A stretch of 64,000 bases of DNA from Ensifer sp. BR816. Lineage in GTDB: Bacteria; Pseudomonadota; Alphaproteobacteria; Rhizobiales; Rhizobiaceae. The stretch's first letter is position 1; every line of letters starts with the position of its first letter. A program made the translations under genes and the position numbers. The notes below the pieces were generated by a model. That model searched no databases, had not been told where the DNA came from, and worked only from the letters and a program-made list of their open reading frames with translations. Location: contig NZ_KB905370.1 in the NCBI RefSeq assembly GCF_000378985.1, positions 4,149,610-4,213,609 on the forward strand, given 5' to 3'. This document shows, piece after piece, positions 17,952-26,563 of the stretch.

Positions 17952-18470
17952 ATGAACGCAGCCCAAAGACAGCCGGTGGAAACGAAGTTCGAGCCGCTGC
18001 TCCAGTTCGAGATGGAGATGGGAACCTTCCTGTCAGATTGGCACCATTGCGATCAGCTGTCGACCTACGTGGCGCGGATGATCAGTCACAATCGGACGGA
18101 TCCGGTGCGGCACTCGAACTTTTTCTCCTCCGCACTCAACGAGCTCCTGGAGGTATCGTTTCGCGGCGGCTCGCCGGAGGGCCGCATTGGCTGCGCCGTC
18201 TATCGGCAAGGCCCGAACGAGCGTGTGAAACTCTCCTTTCCGTGCCCGCCCGGCCACCGCCAGTTCTTCCAGGAGGCGGTCGCGAGAACCCACAGGAACG
18301 ACGCATACGCCCGTTATCTGGATGCTATTTCCACCGATCTCGCACCAAGCCGCGAGGTCATACTCCTCGACCTGGCGATCAACTTCGACGCCAGCATTCG
18401 TCTGGAAGAGGATAAGCCGCGATCGGTAACGATCGTCGTGGATCTCCCCCTTGAAGGAATTGTGAGTTGA
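17952..18470 (+). CDS. bgrS: BgrS-like protein of unknown biochemical function
   Basis: This soluble protein of 172 residues starts at the ATG at 17952, which has GGAG 9 bases upstream; a longer frame from 17904 lacks a site. The position between bgrR and bgrT identifies it. Its pattern (LNELLEVSF, VKLSFPCPPGHRQF, DLAINFDASIRL) alternates helices and strands and could be a degenerate ATPase-like or STAS-partner fold. The segment NELLE resembles the N-box of histidine-kinase-like ATPases, but no glycine-rich lid is visible. It overlaps bgrT by 4 bases. Confidence 0.7.
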   Translation: MNAAQRQPVETKFEPLLQFEMEMGTFLSDWHHCDQLSTYVARMISHNRTDPVRHSNFFSSALNELLEVSFRGGSPEGRIGCAVYRQGPNERVKLSFPCPPGHRQFFQEAVARTHRNDAYARYLDAISTDLAPSREVILLDLAINFDASIRLEEDKPRSVTIVVDLPLEGIVS

Positions 18471-19645
18471 GTACGGCAATCCTTTCAACGCCGTTCCAGG
18501 CAGACTTCGATGCCAACAGCCAGGAGTTCTCCCTGGCGGGCGTGATCCGGCCGCGCTCCGTCGACGAGATCGCTCCGAGCATTTCGGCGTTCCGGAGCGC
18601 AATCGAAGAGGCCCGCGGCGTCCTCTACATCAATGTGAAGCGCCTGGCGCAAATGAACAATACAGCCTTCCATGCCTTTTCCCGCGTGGTTCTGGACGCC
18701 TGCCGCACGCGCTCGGACATCCGCTTCGTCGTCGTCACGTCGAGCGTCGTCGGCTGGACCGAACGGATGTTCCGGCATCTTGGCAAGATCGAACCGCAGA
18801 TCACGGTCGAGGTTTACGATTCGAAATTCTATCCCGGCCAGAGCTTCGTCGAGGACACGAGTTTCATTCCGATCCTGCGCACGCAAACCAAGATGACGTG
18901 GCGCCACGAGCGCACGATCCTGCCGCGTCACGGCATGCGCCCGGGGATAGTCATGGCCGACATCTGCTGCGGCATCGGCGACTTCGCCGTGCTGGTGCGC
19001 AAGGAGTTCCAGCCGGCCCGCATCGTGGCGCTCGATCATTCGAAGGCGAGCCTTGCCTATGCGCGCGACGTCGCGGCGAATTTCGGTATTTCGGATATCG
19101 AATACACCTATGGCGACGCATCCGAGATGCTGCTCGAGGACAACCAGTTCGACCTCGTGACCTGTCGCCATTCGTTGCAGATCTTCAACCAGCGGGACCT
19201 CTTGCTGAAGGAGCTGTACCGGATCTGCAAGCCGGGCGGACGCGTGTACATAACGAACGAGAAGAATTCGCACTGCCTCGGCGAACCTCGGGCGCAGAGC
19301 ATTCAATGGACCTATGACGAGGTTGCCAGGCTGTTCAGCCATTTCGAAATGGACGTGGAGCTCGGCCCGAAAAGCCGCCGCTATCTCGCCGATGCCGGAT
19401 TCGACGACATCCTCGTCGAATCCTTCATGGTCACCAATCACGACGGTGATCCGCAGGATTTCGCCGACGTCATTACCGCCTGGGAGAATGTCTATGCCGG
19501 CGAGATGGCCGTGAAGCGTGGCGATCCGCCGGAGTTCATCGAGCGCTTCCGTCAGGGCTTCCGCGACCATATCTTCGCGGCCCTCCACCCCAAGGGCTAC
19601 GCTGGCTGGCCGATCTGGGCCGCGTCCGGACGCAAGCCGCTATGA
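18467..19645 (+). CDS. bgrT: BgrT-like fusion: N-terminal STAS-like domain plus SAM-dependent methyltransferase
   Basis: The first ~120 of 392 residues look like a STAS fold, with LYINVKRLAQMNNTAFHAF where anti-sigma-factor antagonists carry their phosphorylation loop. From ~155 on it is a class I methyltransferase: the SAM-binding motif DICCGIGDFAVL near 165, then IVALDHS, YGDASEM, FDLVTCRHSLQ and LKELYRICKPGG. The TTG start overlaps the bgrS stop (TTGA) and the 3' end overlaps bgrU (ATGA), so translation is coupled. Its substrate is unknown. The fusion suggests that STAS-mediated docking places a methyltransferase in the switch. Confidence 0.8.
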   Translation: MSTAILSTPFQADFDANSQEFSLAGVIRPRSVDEIAPSISAFRSAIEEARGVLYINVKRLAQMNNTAFHAFSRVVLDACRTRSDIRFVVVTSSVVGWTERMFRHLGKIEPQITVEVYDSKFYPGQSFVEDTSFIPILRTQTKMTWRHERTILPRHGMRPGIVMADICCGIGDFAVLVRKEFQPARIVALDHSKASLAYARDVAANFGISDIEYTYGDASEMLLEDNQFDLVTCRHSLQIFNQRDLLLKELYRICKPGGRVYITNEKNSHCLGEPRAQSIQWTYDEVARLFSHFEMDVELGPKSRRYLADAGFDDILVESFMVTNHDGDPQDFADVITAWENVYAGEMAVKRGDPPEFIERFRQGFRDHIFAALHPKGYAGWPIWAASGRKPL

Positions 19646-22002
19646 AACCTTTCGAGCAAAAGATCATCCGCTTCGGTTTGCGTTCGTTCCGCGCCAAGTT
19701 CATCCTGGTGGTCGGCGGCGCCGTGCTTTTCGACCTGCTGGTGACCGGCGGACTTGCACTCTTCAACGTGCAGCGCCTGTCCCGGGATGCCACGACCGAG
19801 GTCGGCCAAGGCCTGGAAAAGGCGAACCAGGACTATATTCGATCCTATGCGGAAACGACGGCCGCTCGCGTCAACCTGCTTCTCAACCAGGTTCACTCCG
19901 ATGTCGGCACGCTTGCGGGCGTGCTGCAGGCGCAGATCGATCGTCCCGTCAGAAAGTCGCAGATCGGCGAAGCGATGGCACGCGGCGCCCCCGGCACCGT
20001 AACCGTCACCTACGACGAGAAAGGCGGATGGGCGCAGAACCTACCTGGTCCCCTGTCGGTCGTGAGCGTCTGGGGGTATCTGCTCGACGCCAACCACGTC
20101 CCCTTGCCCGAGGTCCAGACGGACATCGAGAACAGCGCAGTCCTCGACCTGGTCGCGCCCAGCCTGCTCGCCAACGGCCAGTCGAAGCTGCAGATGTACT
20201 ATATCGGCCCGAAGGAGCGGCCGATCTTCAGGACGGCTCCCTATACGGACCAGGCACAGACCTTCGACCGGCTCTATCCGGGCCATAACCAGGCGGATTT
20301 CTGGCCATTCTTCTTCCCCGGCCTCTACGAATCGTGGGAACAATGGGCCAGCAATCCCGCATCGCGTCCGGTGAACAACGACATCACCCAGACGGCGTCC
20401 TATACGGATGCGATCACCGGCAAGCTGATCGTCAGCTTCTTCCAGCCCTTGTGGTCCTACGACCGCAAGCGCGTGGCGGGTGCCGCCGGCACCGATATCA
20501 CGCTCGACCAACTGGCCGAAATCGTCGAGAACGTCCGTGTCGCCGACAATGGCTTCGGCTTCCTCACCATGTCGGACGGCAATGTGGTGGCGATCAACCC
20601 GGTCGGCGAAAAGGTCATCGGCCTTCAGTCGTCGAGCGACACCAGCGGCCAGGGCGTGACGGGCCTCGACCGGTCGCTGCGCAACAGTGCGCAACAGGCG
20701 ATTGCCAAGCTGCCCTTGGATCAGGACGGGCTGTTGCAGCATGTCCTGCTCGACGAGAACGGCGAGAAGGTGCCCTATCTCGTCGTCCTGAAACAGCTGC
20801 AGCCAACGAATCTCTGGGTTTCAGGACCGGTTCGCCGCGAATCCATGTTGCTTGGCATCGTCGTCCCGGAGCGCGAGATCTACGCCTCGCTCGTTGCGGC
20901 ACAAGCCGGCATCACCGAGGCGACCAACAGGATCCTGATCTACCAGGTCCTGGCGCTGCTCGTGTCGCTTCTCTTCGTCACCTCGGCGGTGTTCGCCATA
21001 TCGAAGCGCATTACCGGCGGCATCAGCGCGCTCGCCGGTGCCGCAACGCGCATTCAGGCCAAGGACTATTCCGTCCGGGTCGATATCCCGACGCGTGACG
21101 AGGTCGGCGAAGCCGGTGCCGCCTTCAACCGCATGGCCGAGGAGATCAGCTTCCACACCGAAAATCTCGAACAACTCGTCGAGGATCGGACGAAGGAGAT
21201 CGAAGAGGCGAACCTGCAGATCTCGGCGCTGAACGAGCAATTGCGCAGCGAGAACGTACGCTTGAGCGCCGAGCTCGACGTTGCCCGCCGCATCCAGTTG
21301 ATGGTCTTGCCGAAGGCGGGTGAACTCGAGGAAATTTCCGACCTGGAGATTGCCGCCTACATGCGGCCCGCCGACGAGGTGGGCGGTGACTATTATGACG
21401 TGCTGAGGGACGGAGAACGGCTGAAGATCGGCATCGGCGACGTCACCGGTCACGGCCTGGAAAGCGGCGTGCTGATGCTGATGGTGCAATCGGTGGCGCG
21501 GGCGTTGCAGGAAGCCGGTGACATGGACCCGTCGCAGTTCCTCAACCGGGTAAACCGCGCCCTCTACAAGAACATCGTCAGGACCAATGCCAACAAGCAT
21601 CTCTCCCTCGCCTTTCTGGACTATGACGGCAAGAGCCTGATGCTGTCGGGCCAGCACGAGGAACTGATCGTCGTGCGGGGCGCCGGCAGCGTCGAGCGGA
21701 TCGATACGCTCGACCTCGGTCTGCCGATCGGCCTGGAGCCCGACATCTCGGCCTTCGTGGCGACGCAGGAGATCGCCTTTGCCGTGGGCGACATGGTCAT
21801 TCTCCACACCGATGGTGTGACCGAGGCGGAGAGCCCGGACGGCGAGCTTTTCGGGATCGAGCGGCTTTGCGAAAGCGCTCGCCGCCGTCTCGGCCGCAGC
21901 GCCGAGGATGTCAAAGCGGGAATTATCGAGGATCTGATGGCGCATATCGGCACACAGAAGATCCACGATGATATAACAGTCGTAGTGATGAGACACAGGT
22001 AA
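19642..22002 (+). CDS. bgrU: BgrU-like membrane sensor with HAMP and PP2C (SpoIIE-type) serine phosphatase domain
   Basis: This 786-residue inner-membrane protein has transmembrane helices at ~19-42 and ~431-452 enclosing a ~390-residue periplasmic sensor region with Cache-like features. HAMP (~453-506), a coiled coil (~507-545) and a SpoIIE-type PP2C domain (~548-784) follow. Metal-binding acidic motifs are EVGGDYYD near 579 and GDVTGHGLESG near 598. By analogy with RsbU and S. meliloti BgrU it should dephosphorylate the STAS protein BgrV in response to an external signal. It overlaps bgrT by 4 bases and is 3 bases from bgrW. Confidence 0.92.
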   Translation: MKPFEQKIIRFGLRSFRAKFILVVGGAVLFDLLVTGGLALFNVQRLSRDATTEVGQGLEKANQDYIRSYAETTAARVNLLLNQVHSDVGTLAGVLQAQIDRPVRKSQIGEAMARGAPGTVTVTYDEKGGWAQNLPGPLSVVSVWGYLLDANHVPLPEVQTDIENSAVLDLVAPSLLANGQSKLQMYYIGPKERPIFRTAPYTDQAQTFDRLYPGHNQADFWPFFFPGLYESWEQWASNPASRPVNNDITQTASYTDAITGKLIVSFFQPLWSYDRKRVAGAAGTDITLDQLAEIVENVRVADNGFGFLTMSDGNVVAINPVGEKVIGLQSSSDTSGQGVTGLDRSLRNSAQQAIAKLPLDQDGLLQHVLLDENGEKVPYLVVLKQLQPTNLWVSGPVRRESMLLGIVVPEREIYASLVAAQAGITEATNRILIYQVLALLVSLLFVTSAVFAISKRITGGISALAGAATRIQAKDYSVRVDIPTRDEVGEAGAAFNRMAEEISFHTENLEQLVEDRTKEIEEANLQISALNEQLRSENVRLSAELDVARRIQLMVLPKAGELEEISDLEIAAYMRPADEVGGDYYDVLRDGERLKIGIGDVTGHGLESGVLMLMVQSVARALQEAGDMDPSQFLNRVNRALYKNIVRTNANKHLSLAFLDYDGKSLMLSGQHEELIVVRGAGSVERIDTLDLGLPIGLEPDISAFVATQEIAFAVGDMVILHTDGVTEAESPDGELFGIERLCESARRRLGRSAEDVKAGIIEDLMAHIGTQKIHDDITVVVMRHR

Positions 22003-22005
22003 GCG

Positions 22006-22566
22006 ATGACGACCTTATATGGAATGGCAGACCTCGCCATCGGTACGGGCGAAAACGTGACCATGCTTCGCCTGTTCGAAGGCCCGCTCGACCTGAGCTG
22101 GAAGCACTGCGCGATGACCTCTGATTTCGTCGCCGAGTTCGTCGCCCTGCGCTATCGGACATCCCGCAACCTCTACAAGGAGGTGCGGCACAATGTCGGC
22201 TATCTGACCAACGAGCTCATCGAGAATGCGGTGAAGTTCCGAGCCGCGGGCGAGATCACCGTCGAAGCCTCGGTCGCGTCCAATGCCTTCCGGGCAAAGG
22301 TATCCAACTTTGTCGACAAGGAAACGGCGCAGCGCTTCCAGCATCTGCTGTCCGAGATCACCACGGGGGACCCGGGCGATCTCCTGATAAAACGGATCGA
22401 AGAGAATGCATCGGGTGCGAGCTCCAGCGGCTCGGGACTTGGCCTTCTGACACTGATGAGCGATTATGGCGCTCATTTCGCTTGGGTTTTCGGATCCGGC
22501 GAACAGGAGAGCAGGATCCCGCTCGAGACCTATGCGTCCATTACAGTCCCCGATCCCTCGAATTGA
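22006..22566 (+). CDS. bgrW: BgrW-like serine kinase of the anti-sigma (HATPase_c) type
   Basis: This 186-residue protein carries the GHKL ATP-binding boxes: N-box NELIENAVKFR at ~69-79 and glycine-rich GSGLGLLTLMSDYG at ~142-155. It lacks a dimerisation/phospho-His domain, as in RsbW and SpoIIAB. In the S. meliloti system BgrW phosphorylates the STAS protein BgrV and so opposes BgrU. It is the fifth gene of the operon, tightly spaced. Confidence 0.9.
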   Translation: MTTLYGMADLAIGTGENVTMLRLFEGPLDLSWKHCAMTSDFVAEFVALRYRTSRNLYKEVRHNVGYLTNELIENAVKFRAAGEITVEASVASNAFRAKVSNFVDKETAQRFQHLLSEITTGDPGDLLIKRIEENASGASSSGSGLGLLTLMSDYGAHFAWVFGSGEQESRIPLETYASITVPDPSN

Positions 22567-22581
22567 TGGGCAACGAAGAAT

Positions 22582-22920
22582 ATGGAAATAAAGGAAGAAG
22601 AGTATCGCGTTTGGTCGGAGGGCAAGGACATCTACTTCGATGGCACCATGCGGTTGCCAAGTACGGAGGCCTATGCGCCGATATATTCCTTGGTGATGGG
22701 CATTCTCGAAGCCGAACCGGACCGCGTTACCGTCGACGTCACCAGCCTGGAGTTTCTCAATTCGTCCGGCATCAACCTGCTCGCCAAGCTGACCATCGAG
22801 GCGCGCAAGCGGCCGAACGTCCAGTTCACCGTGCGCGGCAGTGCGGAATTTCCCTGGCAATCCAAGTCGCTGCCGAACCTCAAGAAGCTGCATCCGGGCG
22901 TTGATCTCCGGCTCGGCTAG
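22582..22920 (+). CDS. bgrV: BgrV-like STAS-domain antagonist
   Basis: This 112-residue single-domain STAS protein has the phosphorylation loop [14 protein letters not shown]. Ser61 aligns with the phospho-serine of SpoIIAA (DSSG). In S. meliloti, unphosphorylated BgrV is proposed to inhibit the diguanylate cyclase BgrR, while phosphorylation by BgrW releases it. It is the last gene of the six-gene operon, in the order R-S-T-U-W-V. Confidence 0.9.
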   Translation: MEIKEEEYRVWSEGKDIYFDGTMRLPSTEAYAPIYSLVMGILEAEPDRVTVDVTSLEFLNSSGINLLAKLTIEARKRPNVQFTVRGSAEFPWQSKSLPNLKKLHPGVDLRLG

Positions 22921-23028
22921 AGCATTTTGCAGTCAGGTGGAATCACCTCTCGCGCATCATTTTTCGGAAAGCAAGAGGCGGAGGTGCAACGTGCTACGGC
23001 GCCCTTTGCGCGTCTGAAAAGACGCACG
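22921..23028. repeat. RIME-like rhizobial mosaic intergenic repeat, copy 1
   Basis: The convergent gap between bgrV and cuxR is filled by a mosaic. An AGAGCATTTT block lies at its left end. A GCGTCTGAAAAGACGC hairpin in its right part has the same layout as GCGTCCTAAAGGACGC at about 31276 and GCGTCTGATAAGACGC at about 52114. It may serve as a bidirectional terminator. Confidence 0.65.
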
Positions 23029-23029
23029 A

Positions 23030-24193
23030 TCAGCTGCCAAGCGCCTTGAGCCAGTCTCCGATCGTCGACCCGCGATGCCGCCCGGCCGGGGCAACCGGCG
23101 CGACCGGGCGCTGCTCCACTGCCGCCGCCTTTCTGATTTCCCGGGGGCTCGCGCCGTATTCGTGGCTGAAGGCGCGGGTAAAATTGGCGGCGACGTCGAA
23201 CCCGGCCGCCTCGGCGATCTCGGCGATCGGCCGGCTGTCGGCCGGATCGCTGAGCGCCGCATGCGCCTGCTGCAGCCGGCGCCTGCGGATGTAGTTGAGA
23301 ACACCGCCGCTCGCTTCGAACAGTTGGTAAAGCCGGGTGCGCGAGACGCCGATCGCTCGGCCGATGGCATCCGGCGTCAGTCCGGGCGAATGCAGGTTGA
23401 GATGAATGTATCGGTGCGCCCGCTCCATCATCCCCTTGTTCGTCTGCGCCCCGGCGCCATCCGGTCTTGCCGATGAGGCGACGCAAGCGACGACCATGTC
23501 GTGCACCGTGTGGACGATCCGCGGTATCTCCTCCGCCGTCAGGCGGTCAAGGCGCGGCTCGATACCGTTGATGTAGTTGATCAAAAGGTCGGCGAGGTTG
23601 CCCGACAATACCAGATTGTTGGTTTCGCCGAGCACGGCGGCATCGTCGGCGAATAGCTCGTAGGGCATGAAGAGCAGAACGGCGTCCGCTGCCGTCGCCC
23701 GGCCGCGGAAGGGATAGCCGAGCGAACGGAACGCCAGCCTGCCGGGACTGTTTTCCGTGACGCGGCGGTCGACTTCCGTCCAGGTCATGCCGCTGCGCAG
23801 CAGTTCCACATACCAGTGATCGATCGGGCTGGCGCGCAGCATCGCCTGAGGGCGCAGGTAGCTGTGGCCCGGCGCCTGCTGTTGAACGATGAGCAGATTG
23901 CCGAAATGCCAGGCGGTCTGGTCGGCGACAAATCCGCCCTCCACCGGAATGCCGTCAGCCAACCGGACCTCGACCAGAGGCGCCATGTGCGCCCGCCAGG
24001 CCTGAAACTGTTCTGCCGGTCGAAGCTCCCGTGTCGAGAAATGCATGGGGGTCAGTGCCGGCGGCGCGACTGAGCGCGAGGGTCCTTGGCTTGCGGGCTC
24101 CCGCGGCCAGCGGCGGCGTTCCGGCTGCGGCTGCAGTGCCGGCGCCCCGGCCTGATCCTCTTCCGACTGGGGCCCTGTAGGGCGATCACGCAT
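23030..24193 (-). CDS. cuxR: CuxR-like AraC-family activator, c-di-GMP-responsive type
   Basis: This 387-residue protein has an N-terminal AraC-binding-like domain and a C-terminal AraC HTH pair: DAIGRAIGVSRTRLYQLFEASG and IAEIAEAAGFDVAANFTRAFS. The start at 24193 has GGGAG 8 bases upstream; its ~49 N-terminal residues are Pro/Arg-rich, and an ATG at 24046 would remove them. S. meliloti CuxR is divergent from uxs1 exactly as here, binds c-di-GMP through a PilZ-like mechanism and activates the operon. An RxxxR (RLAFR) occurs in the regulatory domain, but I cannot show that it is the binding motif. Confidence 0.85.
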   Translation of the reverse strand: MRDRPTGPQSEEDQAGAPALQPQPERRRWPREPASQGPSRSVAPPALTPMHFSTRELRPAEQFQAWRAHMAPLVEVRLADGIPVEGGFVADQTAWHFGNLLIVQQQAPGHSYLRPQAMLRASPIDHWYVELLRSGMTWTEVDRRVTENSPGRLAFRSLGYPFRGRATAADAVLLFMPYELFADDAAVLGETNNLVLSGNLADLLINYINGIEPRLDRLTAEEIPRIVHTVHDMVVACVASSARPDGAGAQTNKGMMERAHRYIHLNLHSPGLTPDAIGRAIGVSRTRLYQLFEASGGVLNYIRRRRLQQAHAALSDPADSRPIAEIAEAAGFDVAANFTRAFSHEYGASPREIRKAAAVEQRPVAPVAPAGRHRGSTIGDWLKALGS

Positions 24194-24530
24194 ACAGATT
24201 CTCCCGCCCTCGAATTCAGGCGATTACACGTTCTGAGCGTGGCTACTGACACAGCCGCATCGGTGTATGGCGTCGTGCAGAGTCCACCCAGCACTTAGCA
24301 GAGCCTAGTTCTACTCCATTTTTAGTAGAAATGCACGGCGCGATAATTATCGGGATCGCACGATAATGACATCCCGGCCGGACGATTGTAATTATATATC
24401 CATAGTCAACGCCAAGTATTTCGTAACGGCATTGACCATATCTCGAGTGTATATAATTTTATTAACCTAATTATAATGCCGCCTGAGATACTATTTATTT
24501 TGATGATTTCAAGTTTATTTGGGGACATTG
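24194..24530. promoter_or_regulatory. AT-rich divergent promoter region between cuxR and uxs
   Basis: These 337 bases are far richer in A+T than their surroundings, especially 24380-24520. They contain an inverted repeat TTCTACT (24309-24315)/AGTAGAA (24324-24330) and the direct repeat listed separately. No gene is visible. The long leader before uxs leaves room for activator binding and an mRNA leader. Confidence 0.6.
24340..24370. promoter_or_regulatory. Candidate CuxR-binding direct repeat
   Basis: CGATAAT occurs at 24341 and again at 24361, exactly 20 bases apart on the same strand. The first copy is part of the palindrome CGATAATTATCG. Tandem half-sites about two helical turns apart are typical for AraC-family dimers. 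The position ~170 bases upstream of uxs and ~150 upstream of cuxR fits; binding is inferred. Confidence 0.4.
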
Positions 24531-25577
24531 ATGCCAAACTTGAGAAAAGTACTCAGCGGAGATTTAGACAAGTTATTTGATGAAGATAAGGCATTGCAGA
24601 GACCGGAAGTTCAGAAACGGATTCTGGTAACTGGCGGCGCAGGTTTCCTGGGGTCACATCTTTGCGAGGTGCTTCTCGAGGCAGGACACCAGGTCATCTG
24701 CGCCGATAATTTCTCGACCGGGTTGCACCAGAATGTCGAGCATCTGGCGCGCTTCGACGGCTTCAGCCTCATCGCCCACGACGTCGTGGAGCCGATCGAT
24801 CTCGACGTCGACGAAATCTACAACCTTGCCTGCCCGGCATCACCGCCGCACTACCAGGCCGATCCCGTCCATACGACGAAGACCTGCGTGCTCGGCGCCC
24901 TCAACATGCTCGAGCTCGCGGCACGCCACGGTGCCCGCATCTTCCAGGCCTCGACGTCGGAGATCTACGGCGATCCGCAGGTCCACCCGCAGGTGGAGAC
25001 CTACAGGGGCAACGTCAATCCGTTCGGCCCGCGTGCCTGCTACGACGAAGGCAAGCGCTGCGCGGAAACCCTGTTCTTCGATTTCAACAGGGCCCGCCAT
25101 GTCGAGATCAAGGTGGTGCGCATCTTCAACACCTATGGTCCGCGGATGCGCCCGGACGACGGCCGGGTCGTCTCGAACTTCATCGTCCAGGCGCTCAAGG
25201 GCGAAGACATCACGATCTATGGCGACGGTTCGCAGACCCGCTCCTTCTGTTTCGTCGATGATCTGATCGACGGCTTCATCCGCGTGATGGCCTCGCCGGC
25301 ATCGGTAACCGGACCGATCAATCTCGGCAATCCCGCGGAATTCACGATCGGCGAACTCGCCGAACAGGTAATCGAGCTCACCGGCTCGCGATCGCAGATC
25401 GTTCACAGACCCCTGCCGGTCGACGACCCGCGTCAGCGCCGCCCCGATATCTCACTTGCCGAACGGGAGCTCGGTTGGCGCCCCAGCGTCGATCTTTCGG
25501 CTGGCCTTGCGCAGACGATCGGCCATTTCGACGCGCTGCTAACTCGGCCCGACAGCGAACTTATGGAGGTCGCCTGA
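24531..25577 (+). CDS. uxs1: UDP-glucuronate decarboxylase (UDP-xylose synthase)
   Basis: This 348-residue extended SDR has [10 protein letters not shown] near residue 38 and the catalytic YDEGKR, the hallmark of UDP-xylose synthases. It converts UDP-glucuronate to UDP-xylose with NAD+. The ATG at 24531 has GGGGA upstream; a TTG at 24519 is less likely. The first ~30 residues form a short extension before the Rossmann strand. The next gene overlaps by one base (TGATG). The S. meliloti orthologue has been characterised biochemically with its epimerase partner. Confidence 0.92.
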   Translation: MPNLRKVLSGDLDKLFDEDKALQRPEVQKRILVTGGAGFLGSHLCEVLLEAGHQVICADNFSTGLHQNVEHLARFDGFSLIAHDVVEPIDLDVDEIYNLACPASPPHYQADPVHTTKTCVLGALNMLELAARHGARIFQASTSEIYGDPQVHPQVETYRGNVNPFGPRACYDEGKRCAETLFFDFNRARHVEIKVVRIFNTYGPRMRPDDGRVVSNFIVQALKGEDITIYGDGSQTRSFCFVDDLIDGFIRVMASPASVTGPINLGNPAEFTIGELAEQVIELTGSRSQIVHRPLPVDDPRQRRPDISLAERELGWRPSVDLSAGLAQTIGHFDALLTRPDSELMEVA

Positions 25578-26563
25578 TGGACACGCCACGCATCCTGGTC
25601 ACCGGCGGCGCCGGCTATATCGGCAGCCATACCGCGAAGCTACTGCGCTTACAGGGTTTCGAGCCCATCACCTATGACAATCTGACGACCGGCAACCGCT
25701 CGTCGGTGCGCTGGGGGCCGTTCATCGAGGGAGACATCCTTGATTCGACCCACCTGATCGAGATCATCGAGCGCCATGCGCCGGAGGCCGTGATCCACTT
25801 TGCCGCATCGGCCTATGTCGGCGAATCCGTCGCCGACCCGGCGAAATATTACCACAACAATGTCTGCGGGACCTTGTCGCTGCTCGACGCCTGCCGGCGC
25901 ACGGGGCTTGGAAGAGTGATCTTCTCGTCGAGCTGCGCCACCTATGGCGTGCCAGCCATCCTGCCGATCGACGAGGCGACGCCGCAGCAACCGATCAATC
26001 CCTATGGCCGAACGAAGCTGATCGCCGAACATATGCTCGCCGACTACGCCGGCGCCTTCGGGCTCTCCTACGTGGCGCTGCGCTATTTCAACGCCTGCGG
26101 AGCCGACCCGGAAGGCGACCTCGGCGAATGGCACGAGCCGGAGACGCATCTCATTCCGCGCGCGCTCATGGCGGCGGCCGGCCAGATCGGCAAGCTCGAG
26201 GTCTTCGGCGACGATTACGACACCGCCGACGGGACCTGCGTGCGCGACTACATTCACGTCGCAGACCTCGCGCAGGCGCATGTGCTCGCCTATCGGCATC
26301 TTGCCGGCGGTGGCCGGAACCTTGCGCTCAACCTCGGGTCCGGCCGCGGCTTTTCGGTCCGGGAGGTCCTGAGTGCGATCGGCGAGGTCACCGGCCGGGA
26401 TGTCCCGGTGGCGATCCGCCCCCGTCGCGCCGGCGACCCACCGGCCCTCTATGCCGACGCGAAACTTGCCCGCGAGGTGCTGGGGTTCTCGCCCCGATAC
26501 TCCGACCTCAAGACCATCGTGCGCACGGCTGCCCCCTTCTTCGGACTGGAGGCGCGCCCGTGA
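25577..26563 (+). CDS. uxe: UDP-xylose 4-epimerase (UDP-glucose 4-epimerase family)
   Basis: This 328-residue GalE-like SDR has TGGAGYIGSH at the N-terminus, SSSCATYG and the catalytic YGRTK. Next to uxs the best substrate is UDP-xylose, giving UDP-arabinopyranose, as shown for the S. meliloti pair. UDP-glucose/UDP-galactose epimerisation is the alternative and cannot be excluded from sequence. The start is fixed by the TGATG overlap with uxs, and the stop overlaps the next gene (GTGA). Confidence 0.85.
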   Translation: MDTPRILVTGGAGYIGSHTAKLLRLQGFEPITYDNLTTGNRSSVRWGPFIEGDILDSTHLIEIIERHAPEAVIHFAASAYVGESVADPAKYYHNNVCGTLSLLDACRRTGLGRVIFSSSCATYGVPAILPIDEATPQQPINPYGRTKLIAEHMLADYAGAFGLSYVALRYFNACGADPEGDLGEWHEPETHLIPRALMAAAGQIGKLEVFGDDYDTADGTCVRDYIHVADLAQAHVLAYRHLAGGGRNLALNLGSGRGFSVREVLSAIGEVTGRDVPVAIRPRRAGDPPALYADAKLAREVLGFSPRYSDLKTIVRTAAPFFGLEARP

